From the NCBI RefSeq assembly GCF_965363235.1, contig NC_134838.1, positions 17,950,441 through 18,014,440 on the forward strand: DNA of 64,000 nucleotides, in the 5' to 3' direction. This DNA is from Mytilus galloprovincialis. Taxonomy: Eukaryota > Mollusca > Bivalvia > Mytilida > Mytilidae. Below, in pieces: positions 41,917 to 53,361 of the stretch (positions within the stretch are counted from its first letter, which is position 1; the number at the start of each line of letters is the position of its first letter). A program made the translations under genes and the position numbers. A model generated the notes under the pieces. That model did no database searches, had not been told where the DNA came from, and worked only from the letters and a program-made list of their open reading frames with translations.

Positions 41917-44900
41917 ATGTCAGCATCTTTTGAAACAGTGTCAGTGGTTGATGTACACAAAGATAATATACAGACAATATGGCCATCTTTGATGTTAGCT
42001 TTGAAATCTGCAACTTATGTAGCAATAGACACAGTGAGTTTAATCTGATGAAAACAGAATGTGTAGTAATTCATGATACAAAAAATAAAAGGAGCAGCTA
42101 TTTACAAAATGTCTTTATCTTTGCTTGCATACTTTGACAAAACAAAAAAATCAAATACTCAGTCATAGAAAATTGGAAGTTTTCCTGAATCCACAAAAAT
42201 TGGTACCCACGAAAATAAATGAAACCACAGTATTAAGTGGAAATAAATATAATTAGGTACTTGTAAATTCTTGTCCATCTGTCTCAACCTCTTCCTTCAT
42301 ACTTTATACAAATGCAAAATAATTCTGTTATCAAATTTAATGAAACTTTGAAAAATTGATTTCATGCTTTTGAAACAGTTTCATTGGTTGATGTACACAA
42401 AGATAATTTACAGACAATATGGCCATCTTGGATATGAGGCTAGCTTTGAAATCTGCAACATATACATGTTTTTCAATGATGCCATGAATTATAATATCTA
42501 GGTAATTGTTAGATTAAGGCAATGTAAGATGGGTTATTAAATTTGATATTTTGTTTTATAGGAACTTAGTGGTATTGGGAACAGAAAGACATTAAATGCA
42601 AAGTAAGTTCAGTGCAATGATGTATTAATTATTTCAAATGCATTTGGTTCTCAGTTATGACACAGGTATGCCTGTATTTTAACAATAGCATGGACTGTAT
42701 TCTTAAATTCACATACAACAAATGGGAATTTTGTAGGATCACAAAAGCAACCTCTAAATGTGAACATTTACCAACTTCAAGTTTACATTATATGTATATT
42801 TATGCTATGTATTGTATGGAGTAAATAACTGGAATTTGTCAATTATTCCCCATTAAGAAGTTGGTGGTATGACTGTCAATTGGACAACTCTCCACTAGAC
42901 ACCAAATAACACATGTCATTCTCACATGGGTAGAAAAATGGGCAGAATCAATTTGCGCCAATTGCAGTTTTGAAAAGGTATTAATTGCGCCACTCTCTTT
43001 TATTTTGATGGTATTAATTGCGCCAATAAATGAAATGAAATTGCGCCACATTTACCTTTTAATATTTTTTACCTAAATCATACCTGTACATGTTTTACCT
43101 AAATCATGACAAGACAAGACAAATACTTTCTTAAAGTCTCGCTACTTGTTATATATAAAATATACAGCTTTTCAAAACACAAGTTAACTTGGCAACAAGA
43201 GCCACTCTATAAAGAGTTTTGAGAGACTATAAAACAATTTTTTCTTAAAATTATAATGCAAATACAAGTCAACTATCACGAGTATAAAATAAATTTTCGC
43301 TTTATTAAAATTTCATAGCAGATTTTGGCAGTATAAAATACCATATTTTTATTTGTAAAAAGAAATATAATTTTTTCATTATCAGTGTCCAGAAATTAGA
43401 GCGTCAAAAGTAAAATCACAAAAATACTGAACTTAGAGGAAGATCAATTGGGAGAGTCCATAATCAAATTTTGAGAATTGCGTGTAAAAGAAAAGCAACC
43501 AATGTGTTGTCAGAGCGACCTTCAAAAATAATAAATTCAGAGATCTTCAAAATTGAAGAAGAAAATTTAGAAAAGAAAGATTTGAAATATGTATGTCAGT
43601 CTATGTATAGAGAGAGAAGAAAACTGCGTCTGGCTTAATCTAAAAATCGAGCAGAATTTCACAGAAAATTGGATGATATTGGTCTTGTTACAAACAAAGA
43701 TGACGACTTTGTATTGTGTAACGATCCAGAAAGCGGTATAATTTTATTAGGATGCAAGGCTAATTTGAAATTTCAGTGTACAATGTCAGAGAAATATTTT
43801 GCTGTTGGTACCTAGTCAATCATTTAGTTGTTATATATAAATAAAAATATATAAAATTGGCGCAATTAGATGATTATTTTACTGGCGCAAATGATGCCTA
43901 TAGTTTTGAAAATTGGGTGGCGCAAAAGAGGTATTGGCGCAATTAAGTTGTGGCGCAAATGAGTTACTTTTTGGCGCAAAAAGATATCGCCCAGAAAATA
44001 AAAGATTGTTGATTTAACTTTTAAAACTATTAAGAAATTGTTAAACATTCCTGCATTCAGCATTCACTGTTTTTATTGAGTGTCACAAAAAAAAATTAGG
44101 TTATCTTCCTCTTTGAAATGACTGTTAAACTTGTCATTTAGTTGTAACACTCTCAAGGAACAACATTTTGAAACTGACTCTTGTGTTTGTTTGCTGCTTT
44201 CAGTGACCTTGACTTTATCACATCAGTCAGTTTTTTTCTTGGAGGAAGTAGTTGGAGTACTCAGAAAGAACCACAAACTAATTAACATTTGAGTTTGATA
44301 CACCTATTCTGATTTTAACTTATTTCATAGCTTTAAGAGTATGAAACAATGTGAAATTTGACCTATATTTTATTTTGCAGACTTTTAGAGGACAGATATA
44401 AGTCAATGTCTGAAAGTGCAAAGTCAAGGTCAATTGTCTCCCTTGGGTTGTCATGTTTCAAACTGACAGAAGTGACAGCATGTGACAGTACACCTGTAAC
44501 CAATGGTGAAGGAGAGGATTGTGATGATGAAAATAAATCTACTAAGTCAAACAAATGGGTATTTTCAGTACAGACTTTTAACATTACAGCATTGTGTTCA
44601 GATGAGTATATAGTTGAGCCACCATCACTTGAATTCTTGGTTGATCATGGATTTGATTTTAATAAACAGTATGCCAAAGGAATTTCATATTACAGAGGCC
44701 CAGACAGGGTTGGTATAAAATTTATTATTTTACTAAGATTATTGTACTTCTTAATTTAACAGTAGAAGCCTCTGTGGATACATTAATTTTTTTAGGTTCA
44801 TGAACCAGTTTTCGTGGCTTGATGAAATACTTATTTTTGATTTTGTGGTTTTGCCAAAGCATACAAGCCAATAGAAATTGTTTAAATGTTGAACATTAAA

Positions 44901-47900
44901 TCCGTAAAGCCGAAAAAATTGGTATACCACGAAAAATAATGTATCCACATAAGGATTATGTTAAACTTATTTGAGATTATGTGCAATTCCACTAAGTATA
45001 AAGATGCAAAAATTATAGAAGTTAGAAGATGTTACAGGTAAAATAAATATCATAAGTTGAAAAATTAGATAGACAATAGCTGACCAAAATAACAACATCA
45101 GTCCATAAAACACTATGCAGAAAACCCAAAGATAGAAATCTGGTCTGTTTGTCACAAAACTTTAGTCATATTTGTAGTGTTCCATAAAATTAAATATCTT
45201 ACATCATAGTCTACAATGTTTATTTAAGACTTTTATTTCAAAGGATGGTAAGTTTTAATTTTTTACTGTAAATTTTGTAATCAATAGGCAACGTTTTATT
45301 TGTTAATTGATTTAATGTCCTTAAACCTGTAGTTTTACATATATTTTCAGCCAGATTTTGCTGGACCATCATTTTTACGTCAGTTATTCATCAGTTTGTT
45401 AGTGTCTGAAGTTCCAGTTGTATTCCATAATGCCTTAATGGACTTGATGTTCCTGTATCAGAACTTGTATACAAATTTACCCACCTCTTCAGCAATGTTT
45501 CTAGCAGATCTGACTGAAATGTTCCCTAATGGAATGATAGATACTAAATATGTCACAGATTTTCAACACAGAATGCCTGCATCTTATCTAGAATATGTAT
45601 TCAGGAAACGGTAAGGTTCATTTCATTAATAATATTTTACTTCATCTTTCTTTTACTGTCAGTTTGATCTTAATTCAATAAATTTTGAAAGTAACAAAAG
45701 ACACATGAACAAATGTCATGGCATGTATCATCCATTTGTACATGGATATTTGGTTGGCTATTATTACATGCCCTTCTTTGATGGGATGTACATGTGTTAA
45801 AGTCTGTCCTTATGTCCTTCTGTATGATATGGCAACATGTCATACAATAACTTAAAATTATTTTAACGTATTCTTATAAATTTTAATGAAACATTTGAAT
45901 TGACAGAAGAAATCTCCTTTTTGATTTTGAAATTTTGTTTGTTTGTTGTTCCAGAGTTATGGAACCTAGAATTACAGGACAGTTATAATGGGAAAAGTCT
46001 AATTTTATCCAACAGTCCTGTCCCATATAAAAATAGAAAATAAGGAAATGTTACGAGAATATGTTCCTGTGTTGAGTTTGAATGTTACTTTTCTTCTAAA
46101 TCAGAAAACATGATCAATGGAAACTTCATGGTTGAATTATAGTATTGAAAAAAGTATAACATGCTTTAAAGTAAGACAAGTAATTTAAGGTATAAATTTC
46201 GAAAGAAAAAGTTGTAATGAAAAAATGCAATACCATATTTTGCAATTTTGTAGTTTCAGGTAAGTGACCACTCATATGAATTGGTCTGTGAATTTAGAAG
46301 TACAGATATCAATATATAAGAAATAAAATAAAAGCATGCAAATTTGTCTTTTCAGACAGAGAGATAATTATTTTGGAATAGAGAGTCATAGATCATACTG
46401 TACAATAGACAATCCCAACTACGCCAAGATGTCCGACCAAGTAATTGTATGTAACGTTAAATTACCACAGTCCTATACAACAGATATACCCGAGGAACAA
46501 GTTGACAAGCTTAAGGATTCTGTCTGTGAAGTTTTCGGGGTAACTTATTATTTTCTTTATCAACCAGTTGATCGATATAAAGAAAAGGAGATTTGGTATG
46601 ATTGCCAATGAAACAACTATCCACCAGATTTTATATGACAAATATAAAAGCAATTATGTTTCACCATATGGCTTTCAACAAGAAGAACAACCCATAACAT
46701 ATAGTCAGCTATTAAAGCCCCAGAAAGAAAAATGTAAAACAATTCAAATGAGAAATTAAATGGCCTTATTTATGCAAGACAATTAATGAAAAAACAGTTA
46801 TGCTAGACATGAACCAATCACAACCAGTGAATAACAGGCTCCTGACTTGGGACAGGCAAATAAAGAATGTATTCGAGTTAAAATGGTTTTCTTTAAAATG
46901 CCTCTTTGTGCCAGGTTGAGTTATTGCCTTGATTTGGTATTTAACAGTTTGTCACTTGTTGCTGGAACAAAATCAGTCTATAATCATGTTAAGGGTTTCT
47001 AATTTCATGTTATTGTAGGTGAATACTCCACTTACTTTTCTTAAAAACAAGAATGAAATCTACATACATCATGTACATATCTCAGTATTGATCTATAATG
47101 TTAGCTTACTTTTAATAGATCAGTAGTTATGGATCAGACAAAAATTATGTGCTTTTCCAGAACATACAAGATCATGAAGAAAAGTATAGAATTTGAATAC
47201 AGTCAAACCTGGGTAAACCGGACCCTGAATACATGTAAACCGGATTCCTGTCCATTCCCGCTGGAAACTAAAGTTCCATGTCTTCATCTTTAAATTCTTT
47301 GTTAAAATACCCTTTGTAAACTGGACCCTGTGTATTCCGAATTCCGGTCTTATGATTCAGTCCCAATACTCTTAATTACATCGTTTATTACCTATCAAAA
47401 CGCGTTTGTCTTATTCTAATTAAGTCAAAATGATAACAGTTTTGATCGATACACAATCAAAACATATATGTTTATACAAGATGGCTTTCCATGATAATCA
47501 ATTAGCAGGGTGTTAAACCATGAACTTGAATATGGTACAATAGTGAGCTGTATTATTGCTACACTGTAAAAGTGTAAATTTAATTAAAAGACACGCTGAA
47601 TATTTCAAGGATAAAACATATCTGACTTGAATAATTCTTTTAAATCGCAGAGAAAGAAGTTTACATTGTGTTTTCGAAATTCCCGGTTCCCTGTGGTGAA
47701 ACCCCTCAACCAATGACCCTGATAACAAAGATCACCCAGGTGACAACAATCAATTGGTATCCGACAATGTTTCGATCGTGATGAAATTTCGTTTGATAAA
47801 ATTCTGACTTTTTCCAATGTCAGAAATGAAGTAAAACAAACATCTTGTGTCACAATTCAAACAACACGAGTATTCTGATACAAATGAAATCAGTGAACAC

Positions 47901-48953
47901 AAAGTGAAAATGAAACTGACAAGTCGTAGACTGATGCTATGGGGGTCTATTTGACCTGGGAATAGTATATCTAATGGGAAATGGATCTGATAGGCTTTAA
48001 GTATAAAATTGATAAAGTCTCAGACTTTTTGAGACTTTGTGAGACTTATGGATTTTGGTAGCCTCTGACTTAAAAACTATCTGAACTGCTCAATAAATCA
48101 ACAACACCGCCAATTCATATGTTCCTGATTTAACATACAGGATAATTATGTAAAAAAGGTTAAAATAATATTTTACATTCGAGGAACAACCAGTTTCTTA
48201 AATTTCTATAGACAATGAATAAAAAGCTTCAAAACAACAATCGTGCAAAGCTTTTGCCTGTTTATGTTTTGTATTTATCAGTTTATAATTAAAGCTCTAT
48301 AAAAGTTGTGAACTTTGACAGAACTAATTAAATAGATTGAGTAAATTAAAAGTATATATCTTAAATAACAATTTGTTATTCATTATGTTTTAATGTTGAA
48401 TTAATAATATTCCTTTCAGGGTCACGGTTGGTGTGGGAAAGGAAGTAAATGTAAAAGATCACATGACATTGACCTTATTCTAGATTTAGACCAGTTCGTT
48501 CAAACAAAAAAGAGACGTAAACGGAAGCGAAGACGTCATAACAAGGAAAACAGTGAGTTATTAGAAGAAAGTAATGATACCGTTGATGATTCAATACAAG
48601 AGGTGGTAACTCCAATGGAAAATGATGAAGACAGTGAATCTCATGCTAAAGAAATAACACTTCCAGGAGATATATTGAAGAAACCTGTGGAAATTGTACG
48701 ATCAGGTAGTCATAGGGCAGGATTTGATGCGTTCATGACTGGATTTATTTTATCTACATACATAGCTCAGTATGGATCTTACAATGGTAGCTTACTATTA
48801 AAAGATCTAGGAGTTGAGCAGATGAAAAATTCTATATATTTGACAGGTAAAGATCATCCACTTAATATTGTCAAGAGTAGCTTTGCCAAAACATCCAAAG
48901 AACATAGAGACAAATTTATGAAACTGAAAATAGGTAGACCATTGGAATCCTAA
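41917..48953 (+). CDS. TOE1: TOE1 homologue, DEDDh 3'-5' exonuclease/deadenylase, complete, six exons
   Basis: TOE1 is a nuclear (Cajal body) exonuclease that trims 3' tails of snRNAs and deadenylates RNA. Coding exons are 41917-42033, 42562-42602, 44381-44708, 45351-45610, 46356-46539 and 48420-48953, totalling 1464 nt (487 codons plus stop), close to the roughly 510 residues of human TOE1. Catalytic residues are visible: Asp and Glu in VAIDTELSG (split by intron 1), Asp in FHNALMDLMFLYQ, and His plus Asp in SHRAGFDAFMTGF. A CCCH zinc finger of C-x8-C-x5-C-x3-H type is built across the last intron (CEVFG | GHGWCGKGSKCKRSH). A basic stretch, KKRRKRKRRRH, follows as a likely nuclear signal. 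The ATG lies 8 bp after a possible acceptor (TTTTAG, 41908), so a 5' untranslated exon may exist. The exon 3/4 junction has two phase-consistent choices. Confidence 0.93.
42366..42462 (+). pseudogene. Decayed duplicate of TOE1 exon 1 inside intron 1
   Basis: This block repeats most of TOE1 exon 1 (from the SFETVSVVDVHKDN region to the KSATY region) at high identity, for example GTTGATGTACACAAAGATAA and ACAGACAATATGGCCATCTT. It has a 5-base insertion (GATATGAGGCTAG against GATGTTAG), which shifts the frame, and no donor site follows at the matching position. It lies about 330 bp downstream of the true exon. It is probably a local tandem duplication, not an alternative exon. Confidence 0.85.
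42940..43992 (+). mobile_element. MULE-type transposon remnant in TOE1 intron 2
   Basis: The left terminus GGGCAGAATCAATTTGCGCC and the right terminus GGCGCAAAAAGATATCGCCC are inverted. Both ends contain several sub-repeats with TTGCGCCA / TGGCGCAA. The flanks AGAAAAAT (42932-42939) and AGAAAATA (43993-44000) look like a degenerate 8-9-bp target duplication, the size expected for Mutator-like elements. Inside lies a transposase fragment (43480-43816). Confidence 0.7.
43480..43816 (+). pseudogene. MULE transposase N-terminal fragment
   Basis: The plus-strand frame reads RIACKRKATNVLSERPSKII, NLEKKDLKYVCQSMYRERRK, a stop, then NRAEFHRKLDDIGLVTNK, DDDFVLCNDPESGIILLG and SEKYFAVGT before another stop. 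The order recalls the region between the FLYWCH-type zinc finger and the catalytic (D)GTF motif of animal MULE transposases. The catalytic core is missing after the end of this fragment. One internal stop interrupts it. Confidence 0.65.
44771..44951. repeat. Palindromic MITE, TTCGTGGGTACC family, copy in TOE1 intron 3
   Basis: The ends CTCTGTGGATACATTAATTT and AAATAATGTATCCACATAAG are inverted, with inner CAGTTTTCGTGGCTTGATGA and TTGGTATACCACGAAAAA. A half copy of the same family is in intron 1 at about 42160-42232. Confidence 0.6.
46585..46880 (+). repeat. Mussel-type interspersed repeat in TOE1 intron 5
   Basis: It begins AAGGAGATTTGGTATGATTG and runs through CCAATGAAACAACTATCCAC to AACAGGCTCCTGACTTGGGA. 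The small open frames here (46568-46759 and the antisense one) are repeat-derived. The repeat starts about 45 bp after the exon 5 donor. Confidence 0.65.
47200..47345. repeat. Possible Tigger/pogo-like repeat fragment
   Basis: ACAGTCAAACCTGGGTAAAC followed by CGGACCCTGAATACATGTAA resembles termini of Tc1/mariner-type pogo/Tigger repeats (CAGTNNAACCT). The opposite terminus is not found, though TTGTAAACTGGACCCTG recurs at 47314. It lies in TOE1 intron 5. Confidence 0.4.
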
Positions 48954-49038
48954 ACTGAAAGTAGGTAGACCATTGGAATCCTAAACTGAAAGTAGGTAGA
49001 CCATTGTGAAACTGAAAGTAGGTAGACCATTGGATTCA
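48921..49038 (+). repeat. 31-bp tandem repeat spanning the TOE1 stop codon
   Basis: The unit AAACTGAAAATAGGTAGACC + ATTGGAATCCT occurs at 48921, 48952 and 48983, and a fourth unit starts at 49009 after a 5-base shortening. The first unit encodes the last residues of TOE1 (KLKIGRPLES). The stop TAA is formed at the first junction (48951-48953). The remaining units are in the 3' untranslated region. Confidence 0.95.
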
Positions 49039-49039
49039 T

Positions 49040-50480
49040 AAGTTTTATTGTGTTTAATTGAATATGTTGTATAAGTGTTTTACAGGGACAAAGAGTCAAA
49101 TTTTAACCTGTTTTCCATCAATTACCATTTTATGATCATTTTGAGAGCATTTCTACTTTTAACATGTACATCTATTCGAAAACATTTTTCAGAAATAAAA
49201 AGATGTTAATGCAATTTGTTTTATTTTCATTTAAAACTTAACATTTCCACCAAATTGTACACTGAAGCTGATTCTCCAAATACATAAACTAGTTGTTAGA
49301 TTGTTACATATGTCAAAATGCTTATAGATATGAGATGAGACAAAATAAAAAATCTAAGAGTTCTTAAATATACCTAAAGTCTGTTTAAAATTTAATTGCT
49401 AACAAATAGATCATGTTGTCTAGACTCAGAAATCAAACATAACACCACCGAACATTAAATCAGCATTAACAGTATGATATTGGTGTAGCCAACATTTGCA
49501 CAAAGCAAGTTCGTAAGAACATTATAAAACAAAATGTAAAACAGTGGTCTTAATCAGGGGGTGTAGAATATATGTACAATCCTTTGATTGCAAAAAAAAT
49601 ATCTTTTCTGGCATAGAACCCCCCAATTTTAAATGTAGAAATATGGCATGTATAATTAGTTAACCTACATACAATATGTTTTGCTTAAAACAAATTGGAT
49701 GTTGATTTACTAAATACATATTTTATATTGATTAAGTCTGTGGAGTGCTCTGTATAGTAAAGTAATAGTTGACTATTTGAAATTTGTTTAAATATTCCCT
49801 GGTAATTTTTTTTTTAAATTTTGACGTCTCGCCTGTGACCAAAGTATCAAAATGCCAGACATAGGCATCACAGTACAGAAGTAGCAATTGTAAGCAGAAG
49901 TCATAAATTATTTGTTTAAAGAGGCTCAAGGGTACAAAAAATTCAGCTAAAATTGAAACATATTTTTATTTTCATTACAAATTTTATTGAAACATTATAA
50001 GTCGTTATATAATGATATCGTACAAAAATCAACCCAAAAAATCAATTCGTTTTGACCCCAGATGACTTTTAAAATGTTTATATCATTGAAAAAGCTCCAA
50101 ATTATCTCCCCTTTGGTGAAAAAATGCCATTTTTTTGCATTAAAATTTAAATAACTTTTTTAACTCATCGGTGACCTATATTTTCAAAAAACATTCTTCA
50201 AATAAACCATTGTAAAATTTAAGCCATTTCTGTAATTTAGTTCTTTTTTTATTTTGATATTACTTTTTTTTTATCTCCTATTAGATCAACAGAAAAAAAG
50301 TACCTTAACAAAAATGCATACTTCTTTCAAAGGCAGACTGAGCTTAAATGAACGGTGACCCCATATTTTTATTTCATTTTTCCATTTAGTATAGGATAAA
50401 GATCATTTATAGAAAAAAATCATATATATATTGTCCTTGACATCATATCATGGTTCAGCAAATGCTTGAAAAGTTATTTT
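49040..50480. other. TOE1 3' flank with diverged repeats
   Basis: An AATAAA at about 49194-49199 (AGAAATAAAAAGATG) could be the TOE1 polyadenylation signal, about 245 bp after the stop. From about 49925 a reverse-orientation relative of the repeat near 19860-20120 is visible. No coding exon is recognised. Confidence 0.4.
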
Positions 50481-50484
50481 TAGC

Positions 50485-51760
50485 TCACCGTTTCTAATTA
50501 ACTTGGAGCTTTTGCCATTAATTGGTGTCCGTTGACGTCATCCATCCAGTGTAAGTAAGCTATTTCAAACTTCTCCCACTGAACCAATTCCAACCTAACT
50601 TAAGCTGAATAATCTTTTGGGTATCCAGAATAAATTTTGTGTTTTGTTTTGTGTTTTGTCAAAAAAAAACCTGTCCACCATGGCTAGAAATAAAACATTG
50701 GGGTAAAATGCAGATTTTGACTTATATATCTCGAAATCCAAGTTTAAAGCGCTTGAGCAAATCTGACATGTGTTTAAGTGTTCATTAGGTGAAGTTCTAT
50801 CAGCCATGAAATTTTCAGATCAATATAATAACCCATTGTTGGGTTGCTGCCACTAAATATGTAATTTTAAGGAAATTTTTCACTTTTTATACGATTTTTG
50901 TTGAGCCTGCGACTTTTGTTGCAGAAAGCTCGACATAGGGATACTGATCCGGCGACAGCTACGGCGGGGGCGTTAGCTAACTTCTTAAAAGCTTTATATT
51001 TTGGAAGGTGGAAGTCCTGGATGCTTCATACTGTGTATATAGATGCCTCATGTTACGAAGTTTTCGTCAGTCACATGTCCAATGTCCTTGACCTCATTTT
51101 CATGGTTCAGTGACTACTTGAAAAAAAAATTAAGATTTTTTGTAATGTTAATTCTCTCTTATTATAAGTAATAGGATAATTATATTTGATATGTGCGTAC
51201 CTTGCAAGGTCCTCATGTCTGTCATACAGTTTTCACTTGACCTCGACCTCATTTCATGGATAAGTGAACAAGGTTAAGTTTTGGTGGTCAAGTCCATATC
51301 TCAGATACTATAAGCAATAGGTCTAGTATATTTGGTGTATGGAAGGATGGTAAGGTGTACATGTCCAACTGGCAGGTGTCATCTGACCTTGACCTCATTT
51401 TCATGGTTCAGTGGTTATAGTTAAGTTTTTGTGTTTTGGTCTGTTTTTCTTATACTTTATGCAATAGGTCTACTATATATGGTGTATGGAAATATTTTTT
51501 TATCTATATTTCAGTCGCTTAGGTTTTATTTGACCTCAACCTCATTTTCACGGTTTATTGCTCATTGCTCAGTCTTAAGTTTTTGTATTTTGGTTTGTTT
51601 TTCTTAAACTTTAAGCAATAGGTCAACTATATTTGTTGTATGCAAGAATTATCTGCTGTACATGTCTGCCTGGCATGGTTCATCTGTCCTTGACCTCAGT
51701 TTTTTTTGTTGATGTTAAGTTTATGTGATAGTTGTAATAAAGCTTTATATTTAGGACTAT
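50485..51760 (+). repeat. Tandem-structured repeat with GACCTCATTTTCATGGTTCAGTG blocks
   Basis: After AGCTCACCGTTTCTAATTAA comes GAGCCTGCGACTTTTGTTGC. Then a block of about 145-190 bp is repeated about five times, marked CCTTGACCTCATTTTCATGG (51087, 51240, 51383, 51535, 51690 regions) and AGCAATAGGTCTA. The related element at 55370-56700 shows the same arrangement. No intact protein is present; the 71-codon frame at 50898 is within the repeat. Confidence 0.65.
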
Positions 51761-51889
51761 CAACATAATATCAATGATTAGTAAAGACGTCGAGACATTT
51801 TAGTGTGTGCACTTCAGTCTTTTGTTTGCTACTTATATTAGTTCATGTTGCCGACCTCATCAGGGTCATCTGAAGACATTTGGTTTACA

Positions 51890-52150
51890 CACAATAAATT
51901 TAATGTAAAGAAATAAAAATCTATGAAATATAAACACAAGGTTTGAAACCACAAAAGGAAGTTTTGGATTGATTTTGGGGGTTATAGTTCCAACAGTTTA
52001 AATATTAAAGGTCAAAAAGGGGCACAAATGAGCATTTTTTCTAGTTTCCAGACAATAACTTGTGGAACAGTGTATGGATCTTTCTGAAATTGTACCACAA
52101 TTTTCCATACCATAAAGGGATTAGTTTTGGGGGGTTATGACTCAAACCAT
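51890..52150 (+). repeat. Fragment of the TATACGACCGCA element family
   Basis: AGAAATAAAAATCTATGAAA then ACCACAAAAGGAAG, TGATTTTGGGGGTTATAGTT and AAAAAGGGGCACAAATGAGC match the first internal block of the element at 2676-4760. Both element ends are missing. Confidence 0.55.
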
Positions 52151-52390
52151 TTAGGAATTAGGGAGAAAAAAAGGGTTTCCTGGTTAATGGACAATTACTT
52201 AAGTATTGGTCTTTGTGTCACTATGAAATAGATATTGGACCATTAAAAATATAAGTAATATATAAGGGATAGCATTTGATTGATTCATGATATTTTACAG
52301 TATATAGATGAGAACAATATTTTTTTATTACTGCTCTTTATTAATTTTGAGAAAGCTTTGATTCTTTATGTTGGGACTTTTTGCTATAAG

Positions 52391-53143
52391 TACTGTGAAA
52401 GTACTTTAATTCGTGGGTATCAATTTTCGTGGTTTGAGCAATATTTACATGTTCGTGGGTTTTTAAAATTCGTGGATTTTAGTTTTCTAAAAAGACAAAT
52501 TGAAAAATTAAAGCCTTTAGAAACGAAGGTTACAAAAAGTCTGGATTAAAGGAAATTGCAAAGTAAACATTGACCGTGTAAATAGTAGTGACAACACTAA
52601 TTAACCCATAATTTAAAGTGATCAACAGATTAAGAACCATCAAAGGTGTTAATTATGCCATAAACATGTCACCTAAAGAAATCAGTATCATAAACATATG
52701 CTATAAACGTATCTTGAGTTGTCATATGATTCTGATCAAAATCAAGCCCAGTATGAAATTATCATTTCCCATATGTACAAGAACTATGAGGATATAAAAT
52801 GAACACTTTATCATTCTAGCATATCAATACCGGAAATCTGACTTTCATCGAAAAAAATGTTTTTATGAGAATTAAAAGATCAAAGGTTGTACAGTTTAGG
52901 TTATTAAAGATTAAATGGGTATATTCCTGTATGCAGTTGTAGTTCTGTAACTGCTATTAAAGTATTCTCATATTCGAGGTTATTCAATATATTATCTAGA
53001 TCATATCAGTAGACAAACTTTCATGGGGATTTTTCCATGTAGTGATTTGGACAATGGTTGTTTTCTTTCGTTGGACACTTAAATTCGTGGATAAAGTCAT
53101 CCACGAAAATTGGTACCCCACGAATAAAAATACTTTCACAGTA
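52391..53143. mobile_element. Palindromic MITE, TTCGTGGGTACC family, best copy
   Basis: The left end TACTGTGAAAGTACTTTAAT + TCGTGGGTATCAATTTTCGT pairs with the right end ACGAAAATTGGTACCCCACG + AATAAAAATACTTTCACAGT. The inverted ends are about 40 bp and the element is about 753 bp. No transposase is visible. The same ends are seen in shorter copies at 24331-24546 and 44771-44951. Confidence 0.75.
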
Positions 53144-53361
53144 TTACAATTTTTCATGCTTTTAGTATTACAATTTTTTTCACATGCTGAATTTGACTGG
53201 CCAAAATTCAAAATATATCAGACTGTTCTTGTTTCTTGTTTACATTCTTCTATATATAAATGAAACAAAATTTCCCCAAAAAGTAGAGGGATGGTTGAAA
53301 TAAATATTTTAAACATGAATACATGTACAATGAAATAAAATTGCCAAGGTTATAAAGTAAT

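Noticed and set aside
47513..47853. Overlapping 71- and 82-codon minus frames in TOE1 intron 5
   Set aside because: Different frames of the same intronic sequence with no motif or homologue that I know.
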